Notes under the pieces: generated by a model
Database searches by the model: none
Seen by the model: only the letters and a program-made list of their open reading frames with translations
Told to the model about the DNA's origin: nothing
Assembly (NCBI GenBank): GCA_947247005.1
Contig: OX365945.1
Location: forward strand, 17,428,501 to 17,492,500
DNA from: Spisula solida
Lineage: Eukaryota; Mollusca; Bivalvia; Venerida; Mactridae
Length of the DNA stretch: 64,000 bases
Direction: 5' to 3'
Shown here: positions 43,650 through 57,200 of the stretch, in pieces
How the letters are laid out: every line of letters begins with the position of its first letter
Position numbering within the stretch: the stretch's first letter is position 1
Program-made: the position numbers and the translations under genes

Positions 43650-46600
43650 TTAAGGTGGCAGGGGATATACTGGGGTGAGGGGGGTCCCTGAAAATAACAA
43701 ATATTTAGTGTAGAGCTTATTTATGGGCACCAAAAATTAAATTGGTATTTTAAAGACTCAAATCTGTATTTATTTTGTAAAAAGAAGGTGTTTATTGTTT
43801 TGAAAAATCATAGAAACTAAATATAAGCTGGCTCTGAAGGATTTGCTACTCTTCAAAATGGAGGTTACCACCACTGGCGGAAGTGCAAATTTAGCGTCGT
43901 TAGAAACCGCCAAAAAGTTTGACAGCAAATAGCAAAAAATCCACTTGTATGGGAGACACTTTTCTTGCTGAAATAACCTTGCTCAGGTATTGTATTTATG
44001 TAAAATTGAGCCAAATATAGGATTGCATTGGCTTTAAAAATACTGTGTATGCTGTGAAATTGATCACTTTTGTATTTTTTTTACTTAAAATTGGAGGGGT
44101 AGGGGGAAAAACAAAGGGCCATAACTCCTCAACCCAAGGATTCAGCCTTATATTTGGATGCTGTTTTCAAGGCATGCTGTCTAGGTCCTGAGACTGACAC
44201 AAAAAGACTTTATTGTCTCATTGGCTGTTTTCAAGAAATAGGCTTGACTGTTCGCGGCCTGTCGGAACCCGAAAATTGTCAAATAGTATATCCCCTGCCA
44301 CCTTAATAGAAATTGGCTTGTTATGAAGGTTCTTGGAACAGCCAGTTTTGCACTAAATTGGATAGATCCATGTCTAAGAAAACCAATGCTAGCAATTTCA
44401 GGCATTTTTTTGGCAATTTGTGTTGTCAATATCCTTTCAAACAAGGGAGGTAATCCAAAATTTGAGAAAGTGCAAAATTTGAGATTGGCCCCCTGACCAC
44501 CTGTCTGCAGCTCTAAAAGCTGTTTATTTGTATTATATTGATATTTTTTGTTACATATGTATTGAAAAAAGTCAAATGTATCCTAAAAGTGAATTTTGGA
44601 CTGCTGTATTGTCTGGAAATTTGAATAATTTGGGGCGGTTTGCGACATTTTCTTGATTGCCGCCTTGTCGTTCGGGGCCCATTGACATTTAATGTGCATG
44701 CATGTGCCTGATATTGGTCAGAAAGTGTTATTTGGTGTTAAATGGAATCTGCCGGCTTAATCCTACTGACATATTTGAGTGAAAATCTTGAAAAACTTGA
44801 AATATGACCTATGTAGTACTTGGAAAGTTGATGGTCTGAGCAGAGTTACTTCCCTTGGCTGCCTATAATCACTGCTTTAATGATTTCTGATGCATCCTGA
44901 GTCATATTTGTTCATTTGTTTGATAAAATACAGTAGAAAAAGGTTTATTGAGCATATTTACACTGCAGAAGCACATCCAGAACTACATTTTGGCTTGTAT
45001 TTTGTGATTTTGGAACAATGGTCACCATTGTTGATTCAACCATTTTGCAGTTCAAACATCCCGATTGGACCTTTTTTCCCGGATAAGTGTTCCAAATGCT
45101 TTATTTTGTGAAAAACAACTGGGCGCAAGACACCAAAGAATCATTATGTGCATATTTAATATAATATTTCCCTTGAAATAGGAATTTAGACTAGCTATAG
45201 CTCTGGCTAGCCCGTGATGAAGAATTAAATTGGAATTTGGCAAAATTGAAGGATTTATGTGGAAAAGTAAATTGAATATGAATTACTAAATGCATGATGG
45301 AGAACATATTCATGGGTTAGGTTTTACTCAAAAAACATGCTGGAACAAGATATGCATATAAAATTTGATTTCAAGATGTAGATCTGAAAACTTAAGGTGG
45401 CAGGGGATATACTGGGGTGAGGGGGGTCCCTGAAAATAACAAATATTTAGTGTAGAGCTTATTTATGGGCACCAAAAATTAAATTGGTATTTTAAAGACT
45501 CAAATCTGTATTTATTTTGTAAAAAGAAGGTGTTTATTGTTTTGAAAAATCATAGAAACTAAATATAAGCTGGCTCTGAAGGATTTGCTACTCTTCAAAA
45601 TGGAGGTTACCACCACTGGCGGAAGTGCAAATTTAGCGTCGTTAGAAACCGCCAAAAAGTTTGACAGCAAATAGCAAAAAATCCACTTGTATGGGAGACA
45701 CTTTTCTTGCTGAAATAACCTTGCTCAGGTATTGTATTTATGTAAAATTGAGCCAAATATAGGATTGCATTGGCTTTAAAAATACTGTGTATGCTGTGAA
45801 ATTGATCACTTTTGTATTTTTTTTACTTAAAATTGGAGGGGTAGGGGGAAAAACAAAGGGCCATAACTCCTCAACCCAAGGATTCAGCCTTATATTTGGA
45901 TGCTGTTTTCAAGGCATGCTGTCTAGGTCCTGAGACTGACACAAAAAGACTTTATTGTCTCATTGGCTGTTTTCAAGAAATAGGCTTGACTGTTCGCGGC
46001 CTGTCGGAACCCGAAAATTGTCAAATAGTATATCCCCTGCCACCTTAATAGAAATTGGCTTGTTATGAAGGTTCTTGGAACAGCCAGTTTTGCACTAAAT
46101 TGGATAGATCCATGTCTAAGAAAACCAATGCTAGCAATTTCAGGCATTTTTTTGGCAATTTGTGTTGTCAATATCCTTTCAAACAAGGGAGGTAATCCAA
46201 AATTTGAGAAAGTGCAAAATTTGAGATTGGCCCCCTGACCACCTGTCTGCAGCTCTAAAAGCTGTTTATTTGTATTATATTGATATTTTTTGTTACATAT
46301 GTATTGAAAAAAGTCAAATGTATCCTAAAAGTGAATTTTGGACTGCTGTATTGTCTGGAAATTTGAATAATTTGGGGCGGTTTGCGACATTTTCTTGATT
46401 GCCGCCTTGTCGTTCGGGGCCCATTGACATTTAATGTGCATGCATGTGCCTGATATTGGTCAGAAAGTGTTATTTGGTGTTAAATGGAATCTGCCGGCTT
46501 AATCCTACTGACATATTTGAGTGAAAATCTTGAAAAACTTGAAATATGACCTATGTAGTACTTGGAAAGTTGATGGTCTGAGCAGAGTTACTTCCCTTGG

Positions 46601-47133
46601 CTGCCTATAATCACTGCTTTAATGATTTCTGATGCATCCTGAGTCATATTTGTTCATTTGTTTGATAAAATACAGTAGAAAAAGGTTTATTGAGCATATT
46701 TACACTGCAGAAGCACATCCAGAACTACATTTTGGCTTGTATTTTGTGATTTTGGAACAATGGTCACCATTGTTGATTCAACCATTTTGCAGTTCAAACA
46801 TCCCGATTGGACCTTTTTTCCCGGATAAGTGTTCCAAATGCTTTATTTTGTGAAAAACAACTGGGCGCAAGACACCAAAGAATCATTATGTGCATATTTA
46901 ATATAATATTTCCCTTGAAATAGGAATTTAGACTAGCTATAGCTCTGGCTAGCCCGTGATGAAGAATTAAATTGGAATTTGGCAAAATTGAAGGATTTAT
47001 GTGGAAAAGTAAATTGAATATGAATTACTAAATGCATGATGGAGAACATATTCATGGGTTAGGTTTTACTCAAAAAACATGCTGGAACAAGATATGCATA
47101 TAAAATTTGATTTCAAGATGTAGATCTGAAAAC

Positions 47134-48222
47134 TTAATAGAAATTGGCTTGTTATGAAGGTTCTTGGAACAGCCAGTTTTGCACTAAATTGGATAGATCC
47201 ATGTCTAAGAAAACCAATGCTAGCAATTTCAGGCATTTTTTTGGCAATTTGTGTTGTCAATATCCTTTCAAACAAGGGAGGTAATCCAAAATTTGAGAAA
47301 GTGCAAAATTTGAGATTGGCCCCCTGACCACCTGTCTGCAGCTCTAAAAGCTGTTTATTTGTATTATATTGATATTTTTTGTTACATATGTATTGAAAAA
47401 AGTCAAATGTATCCTAAAAGTGAATTTTGGACTGCTGTATTGTCTGGAAATTTGAATAATTTGGGGCGGTTTGCGACATTTTCTTGATTGCCGCCTTGTC
47501 GTTCGGGGCCCATTGACATTTAATGTGCATGCATGTGCCTGATATTGGTCAGAAAGTGTTATTTGGTGTTAAATGGAATCTGCCGGCTTAATCCTACTGA
47601 CATATTTGAGTGAAAATCTTGAAAAACTTGAAATATGACCTATGTAGTACTTGGAAAGTTGATGGTCTGAGCAGAGTTACTTCCCTTGGCTGCCTATAAT
47701 CACTGCTTTAATGATTTCTGATGCATCCTGAGTCATATTTGTTCATTTGTTTGATAAAATACAGTAGAAAAAGGTTTATTGAGCATATTTACACTGCAGA
47801 AGCACATCCAGAACTACATTTTGGCTTGTATTTTGTGATTTTGGAACAATGGTCACCATTGTTGATTCAACCATTTTGCAGTTCAAACATCCCGATTGGA
47901 CCTTTTTTCCCGGATAAGTGTTCCAAATGCTTTATTTTGTGAAAAACAACTGGGCGCAAGACACCAAAGAATCATTATGTGCATATTTAATATAATATTT
48001 CCCTTGAAATAGGAATTTAGACTAGCTATAGCTCTGGCTAGCCCGTGATGAAGAATTAAATTGGAATTTGGCAAAATTGAAGGATTTATGTGGAAAAGTA
48101 AATTGAATATGAATTACTAAATGCATGATGGAGAACATATTCATGGGTTAGGTTTTACTCAAAAAACATGCTGGAACAAGATATGCATATAAAATTTGAT
48201 TTCAAGATGTAGATCTGAAAAC
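47134..48222. repeat. Array unit 8, MITE-free (1089 bp)
   Basis: Same empty-site junction and same length as unit 5. Confidence 0.95.
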
Positions 48223-51200
48223 TTAAGGTGGCAGGGGATATACTGGGGTGAGGGGGGTCCCTGAAAATAACAAATATTTAGTGTAGAGCTTATTTATGGG
48301 CACCAAAAATTAAATTGGTATTTTAAAGACTCAAATCTGTATTTATTTTGTAAAAAGAAGGTGTTTATTGTTTTGAAAAATCATAGAAACTAAATATAAG
48401 CTGGCTCTGAAGGATTTGCTACTCTTCAAAATGGAGGTTACCACCACTGGCGGAAGTGCAAATTTAGCGTCGTTAGAAACCGCCAAAAAGTTTGACAGCA
48501 AATAGCAAAAAATCCACTTGTATGGGAGACACTTTTCTTGCTGAAATAACCTTGCTCAGGTATTGTATTTATGTAAAATTGAGCCAAATATAGGATTGCA
48601 TTGGCTTTAAAAATACTGTGTATGCTGTGAAATTGATCACTTTTGTATTTTTTTTACTTAAAATTGGAGGGGTAGGGGGAAAAACAAAGGGCCATAACTC
48701 CTCAACCCAAGGATTCAGCCTTATATTTGGATGCTGTTTTCAAGGCATGCTGTCTAGGTCCTGAGACTGACACAAAAAGACTTTATTGTCTCATTGGCTG
48801 TTTTCAAGAAATAGGCTTGACTGTTCGCGGCCTGTCGGAACCCGAAAATTGTCAAATAGTATATCCCCTGCCACCTTAATAGAAATTGGCTTGTTATGAA
48901 GGTTCTTGGAACAGCCAGTTTTGCACTAAATTGGATAGATCCATGTCTAAGAAAACCAATGCTAGCAATTTCAGGCATTTTTTTGGCAATTTGTGTTGTC
49001 AATATCCTTTCAAACAAGGGAGGTAATCCAAAATTTGAGAAAGTGCAAAATTTGAGATTGGCCCCCTGACCACCTGTCTGCAGCTCTAAAAGCTGTTTAT
49101 TTGTATTATATTGATATTTTTTGTTACATATGTATTGAAAAAAGTCAAATGTATCCTAAAAGTGAATTTTGGACTGCTGTATTGTCTGGAAATTTGAATA
49201 ATTTGGGGCGGTTTGCGACATTTTCTTGATTGCCGCCTTGTCGTTCGGGGCCCATTGACATTTAATGTGCATGCATGTGCCTGATATTGGTCAGAAAGTG
49301 TTATTTGGTGTTAAATGGAATCTGCCGGCTTAATCCTACTGACATATTTGAGTGAAAATCTTGAAAAACTTGAAATATGACCTATGTAGTACTTGGAAAG
49401 TTGATGGTCTGAGCAGAGTTACTTCCCTTGGCTGCCTATAATCACTGCTTTAATGATTTCTGATGCATCCTGAGTCATATTTGTTCATTTGTTTGATAAA
49501 ATACAGTAGAAAAAGGTTTATTGAGCATATTTACACTGCAGAAGCACATCCAGAACTACATTTTGGCTTGTATTTTGTGATTTTGGAACAATGGTCACCA
49601 TTGTTGATTCAACCATTTTGCAGTTCAAACATCCCGATTGGACCTTTTTTCCCGGATAAGTGTTCCAAATGCTTTATTTTGTGAAAAACAACTGGGCGCA
49701 AGACACCAAAGAATCATTATGTGCATATTTAATATAATATTTCCCTTGAAATAGGAATTTAGACTAGCTATAGCTCTGGCTAGCCCGTGATGAAGAATTA
49801 AATTGGAATTTGGCAAAATTGAAGGATTTATGTGGAAAAGTAAATTGAATATGAATTACTAAATGCATGATGGAGAACATATTCATGGGTTAGGTTTTAC
49901 TCAAAAAACATGCTGGAACAAGATATGCATATAAAATTTGATTTCAAGATGTAGATCTGAAAACTTAAGGTGGCAGGGGATATACTGGGGTGAGGGGGGT
50001 CCCTGAAAATAACAAATATTTAGTGTAGAGCTTATTTATGGGCACCAAAAATTAAATTGGTATTTTAAAGACTCAAATCTGTATTTATTTTGTAAAAAGA
50101 AGGTGTTTATTGTTTTGAAAAATCATAGAAACTAAATATAAGCTGGCTCTGAAGGATTTGCTACTCTTCAAAATGGAGGTTACCACCACTGGCGGAAGTG
50201 CAAATTTAGCGTCGTTAGAAACCGCCAAAAAGTTTGACAGCAAATAGCAAAAAATCCACTTGTATGGGAGACACTTTTCTTGCTGAAATAACCTTGCTCA
50301 GGTATTGTATTTATGTAAAATTGAGCCAAATATAGGATTGCATTGGCTTTAAAAATACTGTGTATGCTGTGAAATTGATCACTTTTGTATTTTTTTTACT
50401 TAAAATTGGAGGGGTAGGGGGAAAAACAAAGGGCCATAACTCCTCAACCCAAGGATTCAGCCTTATATTTGGATGCTGTTTTCAAGGCATGCTGTCTAGG
50501 TCCTGAGACTGACACAAAAAGACTTTATTGTCTCATTGGCTGTTTTCAAGAAATAGGCTTGACTGTTCGCGGCCTGTCGGAACCCGAAAATTGTCAAATA
50601 GTATATCCCCTGCCACCTTAATAGAAATTGGCTTGTTATGAAGGTTCTTGGAACAGCCAGTTTTGCACTAAATTGGATAGATCCATGTCTAAGAAAACCA
50701 ATGCTAGCAATTTCAGGCATTTTTTTGGCAATTTGTGTTGTCAATATCCTTTCAAACAAGGGAGGTAATCCAAAATTTGAGAAAGTGCAAAATTTGAGAT
50801 TGGCCCCCTGACCACCTGTCTGCAGCTCTAAAAGCTGTTTATTTGTATTATATTGATATTTTTTGTTACATATGTATTGAAAAAAGTCAAATGTATCCTA
50901 AAAGTGAATTTTGGACTGCTGTATTGTCTGGAAATTTGAATAATTTGGGGCGGTTTGCGACATTTTCTTGATTGCCGCCTTGTCGTTCGGGGCCCATTGA
51001 CATTTAATGTGCATGCATGTGCCTGATATTGGTCAGAAAGTGTTATTTGGTGTTAAATGGAATCTGCCGGCTTAATCCTACTGACATATTTGAGTGAAAA
51101 TCTTGAAAAACTTGAAATATGACCTATGTAGTACTTGGAAAGTTGATGGTCTGAGCAGAGTTACTTCCCTTGGCTGCCTATAATCACTGCTTTAATGATT

Positions 51201-54200
51201 TCTGATGCATCCTGAGTCATATTTGTTCATTTGTTTGATAAAATACAGTAGAAAAAGGTTTATTGAGCATATTTACACTGCAGAAGCACATCCAGAACTA
51301 CATTTTGGCTTGTATTTTGTGATTTTGGAACAATGGTCACCATTGTTGATTCAACCATTTTGCAGTTCAAACATCCCGATTGGACCTTTTTTCCCGGATA
51401 AGTGTTCCAAATGCTTTATTTTGTGAAAAACAACTGGGCGCAAGACACCAAAGAATCATTATGTGCATATTTAATATAATATTTCCCTTGAAATAGGAAT
51501 TTAGACTAGCTATAGCTCTGGCTAGCCCGTGATGAAGAATTAAATTGGAATTTGGCAAAATTGAAGGATTTATGTGGAAAAGTAAATTGAATATGAATTA
51601 CTAAATGCATGATGGAGAACATATTCATGGGTTAGGTTTTACTCAAAAAACATGCTGGAACAAGATATGCATATAAAATTTGATTTCAAGATGTAGATCT
51701 GAAAACTTAAGGTGGCAGGGGATATACTGGGGTGAGGGGGGTCCCTGAAAATAACAAATATTTAGTGTAGAGCTTATTTATGGGCACCAAAAATTAAATT
51801 GGTATTTTAAAGACTCAAATCTGTATTTATTTTGTAAAAAGAAGGTGTTTATTGTTTTGAAAAATCATAGAAACTAAATATAAGCTGGCTCTGAAGGATT
51901 TGCTACTCTTCAAAATGGAGGTTACCACCACTGGCGGAAGTGCAAATTTAGCGTCGTTAGAAACCGCCAAAAAGTTTGACAGCAAATAGCAAAAAATCCA
52001 CTTGTATGGGAGACACTTTTCTTGCTGAAATAACCTTGCTCAGGTATTGTATTTATGTAAAATTGAGCCAAATATAGGATTGCATTGGCTTTAAAAATAC
52101 TGTGTATGCTGTGAAATTGATCACTTTTGTATTTTTTTTACTTAAAATTGGAGGGGTAGGGGGAAAAACAAAGGGCCATAACTCCTCAACCCAAGGATTC
52201 AGCCTTATATTTGGATGCTGTTTTCAAGGCATGCTGTCTAGGTCCTGAGACTGACACAAAAAGACTTTATTGTCTCATTGGCTGTTTTCAAGAAATAGGC
52301 TTGACTGTTCGCGGCCTGTCGGAACCCGAAAATTGTCAAATAGTATATCCCCTGCCACCTTAATAGAAATTGGCTTGTTATGAAGGTTCTTGGAACAGCC
52401 AGTTTTGCACTAAATTGGATAGATCCATGTCTAAGAAAACCAATGCTAGCAATTTCAGGCATTTTTTTGGCAATTTGTGTTGTCAATATCCTTTCAAACA
52501 AGGGAGGTAATCCAAAATTTGAGAAAGTGCAAAATTTGAGATTGGCCCCCTGACCACCTGTCTGCAGCTCTAAAAGCTGTTTATTTGTATTATATTGATA
52601 TTTTTTGTTACATATGTATTGAAAAAAGTCAAATGTATCCTAAAAGTGAATTTTGGACTGCTGTATTGTCTGGAAATTTGAATAATTTGGGGCGGTTTGC
52701 GACATTTTCTTGATTGCCGCCTTGTCGTTCGGGGCCCATTGACATTTAATGTGCATGCATGTGCCTGATATTGGTCAGAAAGTGTTATTTGGTGTTAAAT
52801 GGAATCTGCCGGCTTAATCCTACTGACATATTTGAGTGAAAATCTTGAAAAACTTGAAATATGACCTATGTAGTACTTGGAAAGTTGATGGTCTGAGCAG
52901 AGTTACTTCCCTTGGCTGCCTATAATCACTGCTTTAATGATTTCTGATGCATCCTGAGTCATATTTGTTCATTTGTTTGATAAAATACAGTAGAAAAAGG
53001 TTTATTGAGCATATTTACACTGCAGAAGCACATCCAGAACTACATTTTGGCTTGTATTTTGTGATTTTGGAACAATGGTCACCATTGTTGATTCAACCAT
53101 TTTGCAGTTCAAACATCCCGATTGGACCTTTTTTCCCGGATAAGTGTTCCAAATGCTTTATTTTGTGAAAAACAACTGGGCGCAAGACACCAAAGAATCA
53201 TTATGTGCATATTTAATATAATATTTCCCTTGAAATAGGAATTTAGACTAGCTATAGCTCTGGCTAGCCCGTGATGAAGAATTAAATTGGAATTTGGCAA
53301 AATTGAAGGATTTATGTGGAAAAGTAAATTGAATATGAATTACTAAATGCATGATGGAGAACATATTCATGGGTTAGGTTTTACTCAAAAAACATGCTGG
53401 AACAAGATATGCATATAAAATTTGATTTCAAGATGTAGATCTGAAAACTTAAGGTGGCAGGGGATATACTGGGGTGAGGGGGGTCCCTGAAAATAACAAA
53501 TATTTAGTGTAGAGCTTATTTATGGGCACCAAAAATTAAATTGGTATTTTAAAGACTCAAATCTGTATTTATTTTGTAAAAAGAAGGTGTTTATTGTTTT
53601 GAAAAATCATAGAAACTAAATATAAGCTGGCTCTGAAGGATTTGCTACTCTTCAAAATGGAGGTTACCACCACTGGCGGAAGTGCAAATTTAGCGTCGTT
53701 AGAAACCGCCAAAAAGTTTGACAGCAAATAGCAAAAAATCCACTTGTATGGGAGACACTTTTCTTGCTGAAATAACCTTGCTCAGGTATTGTATTTATGT
53801 AAAATTGAGCCAAATATAGGATTGCATTGGCTTTAAAAATACTGTGTATGCTGTGAAATTGATCACTTTTGTATTTTTTTTACTTAAAATTGGAGGGGTA
53901 GGGGGAAAAACAAAGGGCCATAACTCCTCAACCCAAGGATTCAGCCTTATATTTGGATGCTGTTTTCAAGGCATGCTGTCTAGGTCCTGAGACTGACACA
54001 AAAAGACTTTATTGTCTCATTGGCTGTTTTCAAGAAATAGGCTTGACTGTTCGCGGCCTGTCGGAACCCGAAAATTGTCAAATAGTATATCCCCTGCCAC
54101 CTTAATAGAAATTGGCTTGTTATGAAGGTTCTTGGAACAGCCAGTTTTGCACTAAATTGGATAGATCCATGTCTAAGAAAACCAATGCTAGCAATTTCAG

Positions 54201-57200
54201 GCATTTTTTTGGCAATTTGTGTTGTCAATATCCTTTCAAACAAGGGAGGTAATCCAAAATTTGAGAAAGTGCAAAATTTGAGATTGGCCCCCTGACCACC
54301 TGTCTGCAGCTCTAAAAGCTGTTTATTTGTATTATATTGATATTTTTTGTTACATATGTATTGAAAAAAGTCAAATGTATCCTAAAAGTGAATTTTGGAC
54401 TGCTGTATTGTCTGGAAATTTGAATAATTTGGGGCGGTTTGCGACATTTTCTTGATTGCCGCCTTGTCGTTCGGGGCCCATTGACATTTAATGTGCATGC
54501 ATGTGCCTGATATTGGTCAGAAAGTGTTATTTGGTGTTAAATGGAATCTGCCGGCTTAATCCTACTGACATATTTGAGTGAAAATCTTGAAAAACTTGAA
54601 ATATGACCTATGTAGTACTTGGAAAGTTGATGGTCTGAGCAGAGTTACTTCCCTTGGCTGCCTATAATCACTGCTTTAATGATTTCTGATGCATCCTGAG
54701 TCATATTTGTTCATTTGTTTGATAAAATACAGTAGAAAAAGGTTTATTGAGCATATTTACACTGCAGAAGCACATCCAGAACTACATTTTGGCTTGTATT
54801 TTGTGATTTTGGAACAATGGTCACCATTGTTGATTCAACCATTTTGCAGTTCAAACATCCCGATTGGACCTTTTTTCCCGGATAAGTGTTCCAAATGCTT
54901 TATTTTGTGAAAAACAACTGGGCGCAAGACACCAAAGAATCATTATGTGCATATTTAATATAATATTTCCCTTGAAATAGGAATTTAGACTAGCTATAGC
55001 TCTGGCTAGCCCGTGATGAAGAATTAAATTGGAATTTGGCAAAATTGAAGGATTTATGTGGAAAAGTAAATTGAATATGAATTACTAAATGCATGATGGA
55101 GAACATATTCATGGGTTAGGTTTTACTCAAAAAACATGCTGGAACAAGATATGCATATAAAATTTGATTTCAAGATGTAGATCTGAAAACTTAAGGTGGC
55201 AGGGGATATACTGGGGTGAGGGGGGTCCCTGAAAATAACAAATATTTAGTGTAGAGCTTATTTATGGGCACCAAAAATTAAATTGGTATTTTAAAGACTC
55301 AAATCTGTATTTATTTTGTAAAAAGAAGGTGTTTATTGTTTTGAAAAATCATAGAAACTAAATATAAGCTGGCTCTGAAGGATTTGCTACTCTTCAAAAT
55401 GGAGGTTACCACCACTGGCGGAAGTGCAAATTTAGCGTCGTTAGAAACCGCCAAAAAGTTTGACAGCAAATAGCAAAAAATCCACTTGTATGGGAGACAC
55501 TTTTCTTGCTGAAATAACCTTGCTCAGGTATTGTATTTATGTAAAATTGAGCCAAATATAGGATTGCATTGGCTTTAAAAATACTGTGTATGCTGTGAAA
55601 TTGATCACTTTTGTATTTTTTTTACTTAAAATTGGAGGGGTAGGGGGAAAAACAAAGGGCCATAACTCCTCAACCCAAGGATTCAGCCTTATATTTGGAT
55701 GCTGTTTTCAAGGCATGCTGTCTAGGTCCTGAGACTGACACAAAAAGACTTTATTGTCTCATTGGCTGTTTTCAAGAAATAGGCTTGACTGTTCGCGGCC
55801 TGTCGGAACCCGAAAATTGTCAAATAGTATATCCCCTGCCACCTTAATAGAAATTGGCTTGTTATGAAGGTTCTTGGAACAGCCAGTTTTGCACTAAATT
55901 GGATAGATCCATGTCTAAGAAAACCAATGCTAGCAATTTCAGGCATTTTTTTGGCAATTTGTGTTGTCAATATCCTTTCAAACAAGGGAGGTAATCCAAA
56001 ATTTGAGAAAGTGCAAAATTTGAGATTGGCCCCCTGACCACCTGTCTGCAGCTCTAAAAGCTGTTTATTTGTATTATATTGATATTTTTTGTTACATATG
56101 TATTGAAAAAAGTCAAATGTATCCTAAAAGTGAATTTTGGACTGCTGTATTGTCTGGAAATTTGAATAATTTGGGGCGGTTTGCGACATTTTCTTGATTG
56201 CCGCCTTGTCGTTCGGGGCCCATTGACATTTAATGTGCATGCATGTGCCTGATATTGGTCAGAAAGTGTTATTTGGTGTTAAATGGAATCTGCCGGCTTA
56301 ATCCTACTGACATATTTGAGTGAAAATCTTGAAAAACTTGAAATATGACCTATGTAGTACTTGGAAAGTTGATGGTCTGAGCAGAGTTACTTCCCTTGGC
56401 TGCCTATAATCACTGCTTTAATGATTTCTGATGCATCCTGAGTCATATTTGTTCATTTGTTTGATAAAATACAGTAGAAAAAGGTTTATTGAGCATATTT
56501 ACACTGCAGAAGCACATCCAGAACTACATTTTGGCTTGTATTTTGTGATTTTGGAACAATGGTCACCATTGTTGATTCAACCATTTTGCAGTTCAAACAT
56601 CCCGATTGGACCTTTTTTCCCGGATAAGTGTTCCAAATGCTTTATTTTGTGAAAAACAACTGGGCGCAAGACACCAAAGAATCATTATGTGCATATTTAA
56701 TATAATATTTCCCTTGAAATAGGAATTTAGACTAGCTATAGCTCTGGCTAGCCCGTGATGAAGAATTAAATTGGAATTTGGCAAAATTGAAGGATTTATG
56801 TGGAAAAGTAAATTGAATATGAATTACTAAATGCATGATGGAGAACATATTCATGGGTTAGGTTTTACTCAAAAAACATGCTGGAACAAGATATGCATAT
56901 AAAATTTGATTTCAAGATGTAGATCTGAAAACTTAAGGTGGCAGGGGATATACTGGGGTGAGGGGGGTCCCTGAAAATAACAAATATTTAGTGTAGAGCT
57001 TATTTATGGGCACCAAAAATTAAATTGGTATTTTAAAGACTCAAATCTGTATTTATTTTGTAAAAAGAAGGTGTTTATTGTTTTGAAAAATCATAGAAAC
57101 TAAATATAAGCTGGCTCTGAAGGATTTGCTACTCTTCAAAATGGAGGTTACCACCACTGGCGGAAGTGCAAATTTAGCGTCGTTAGAAACCGCCAAAAAG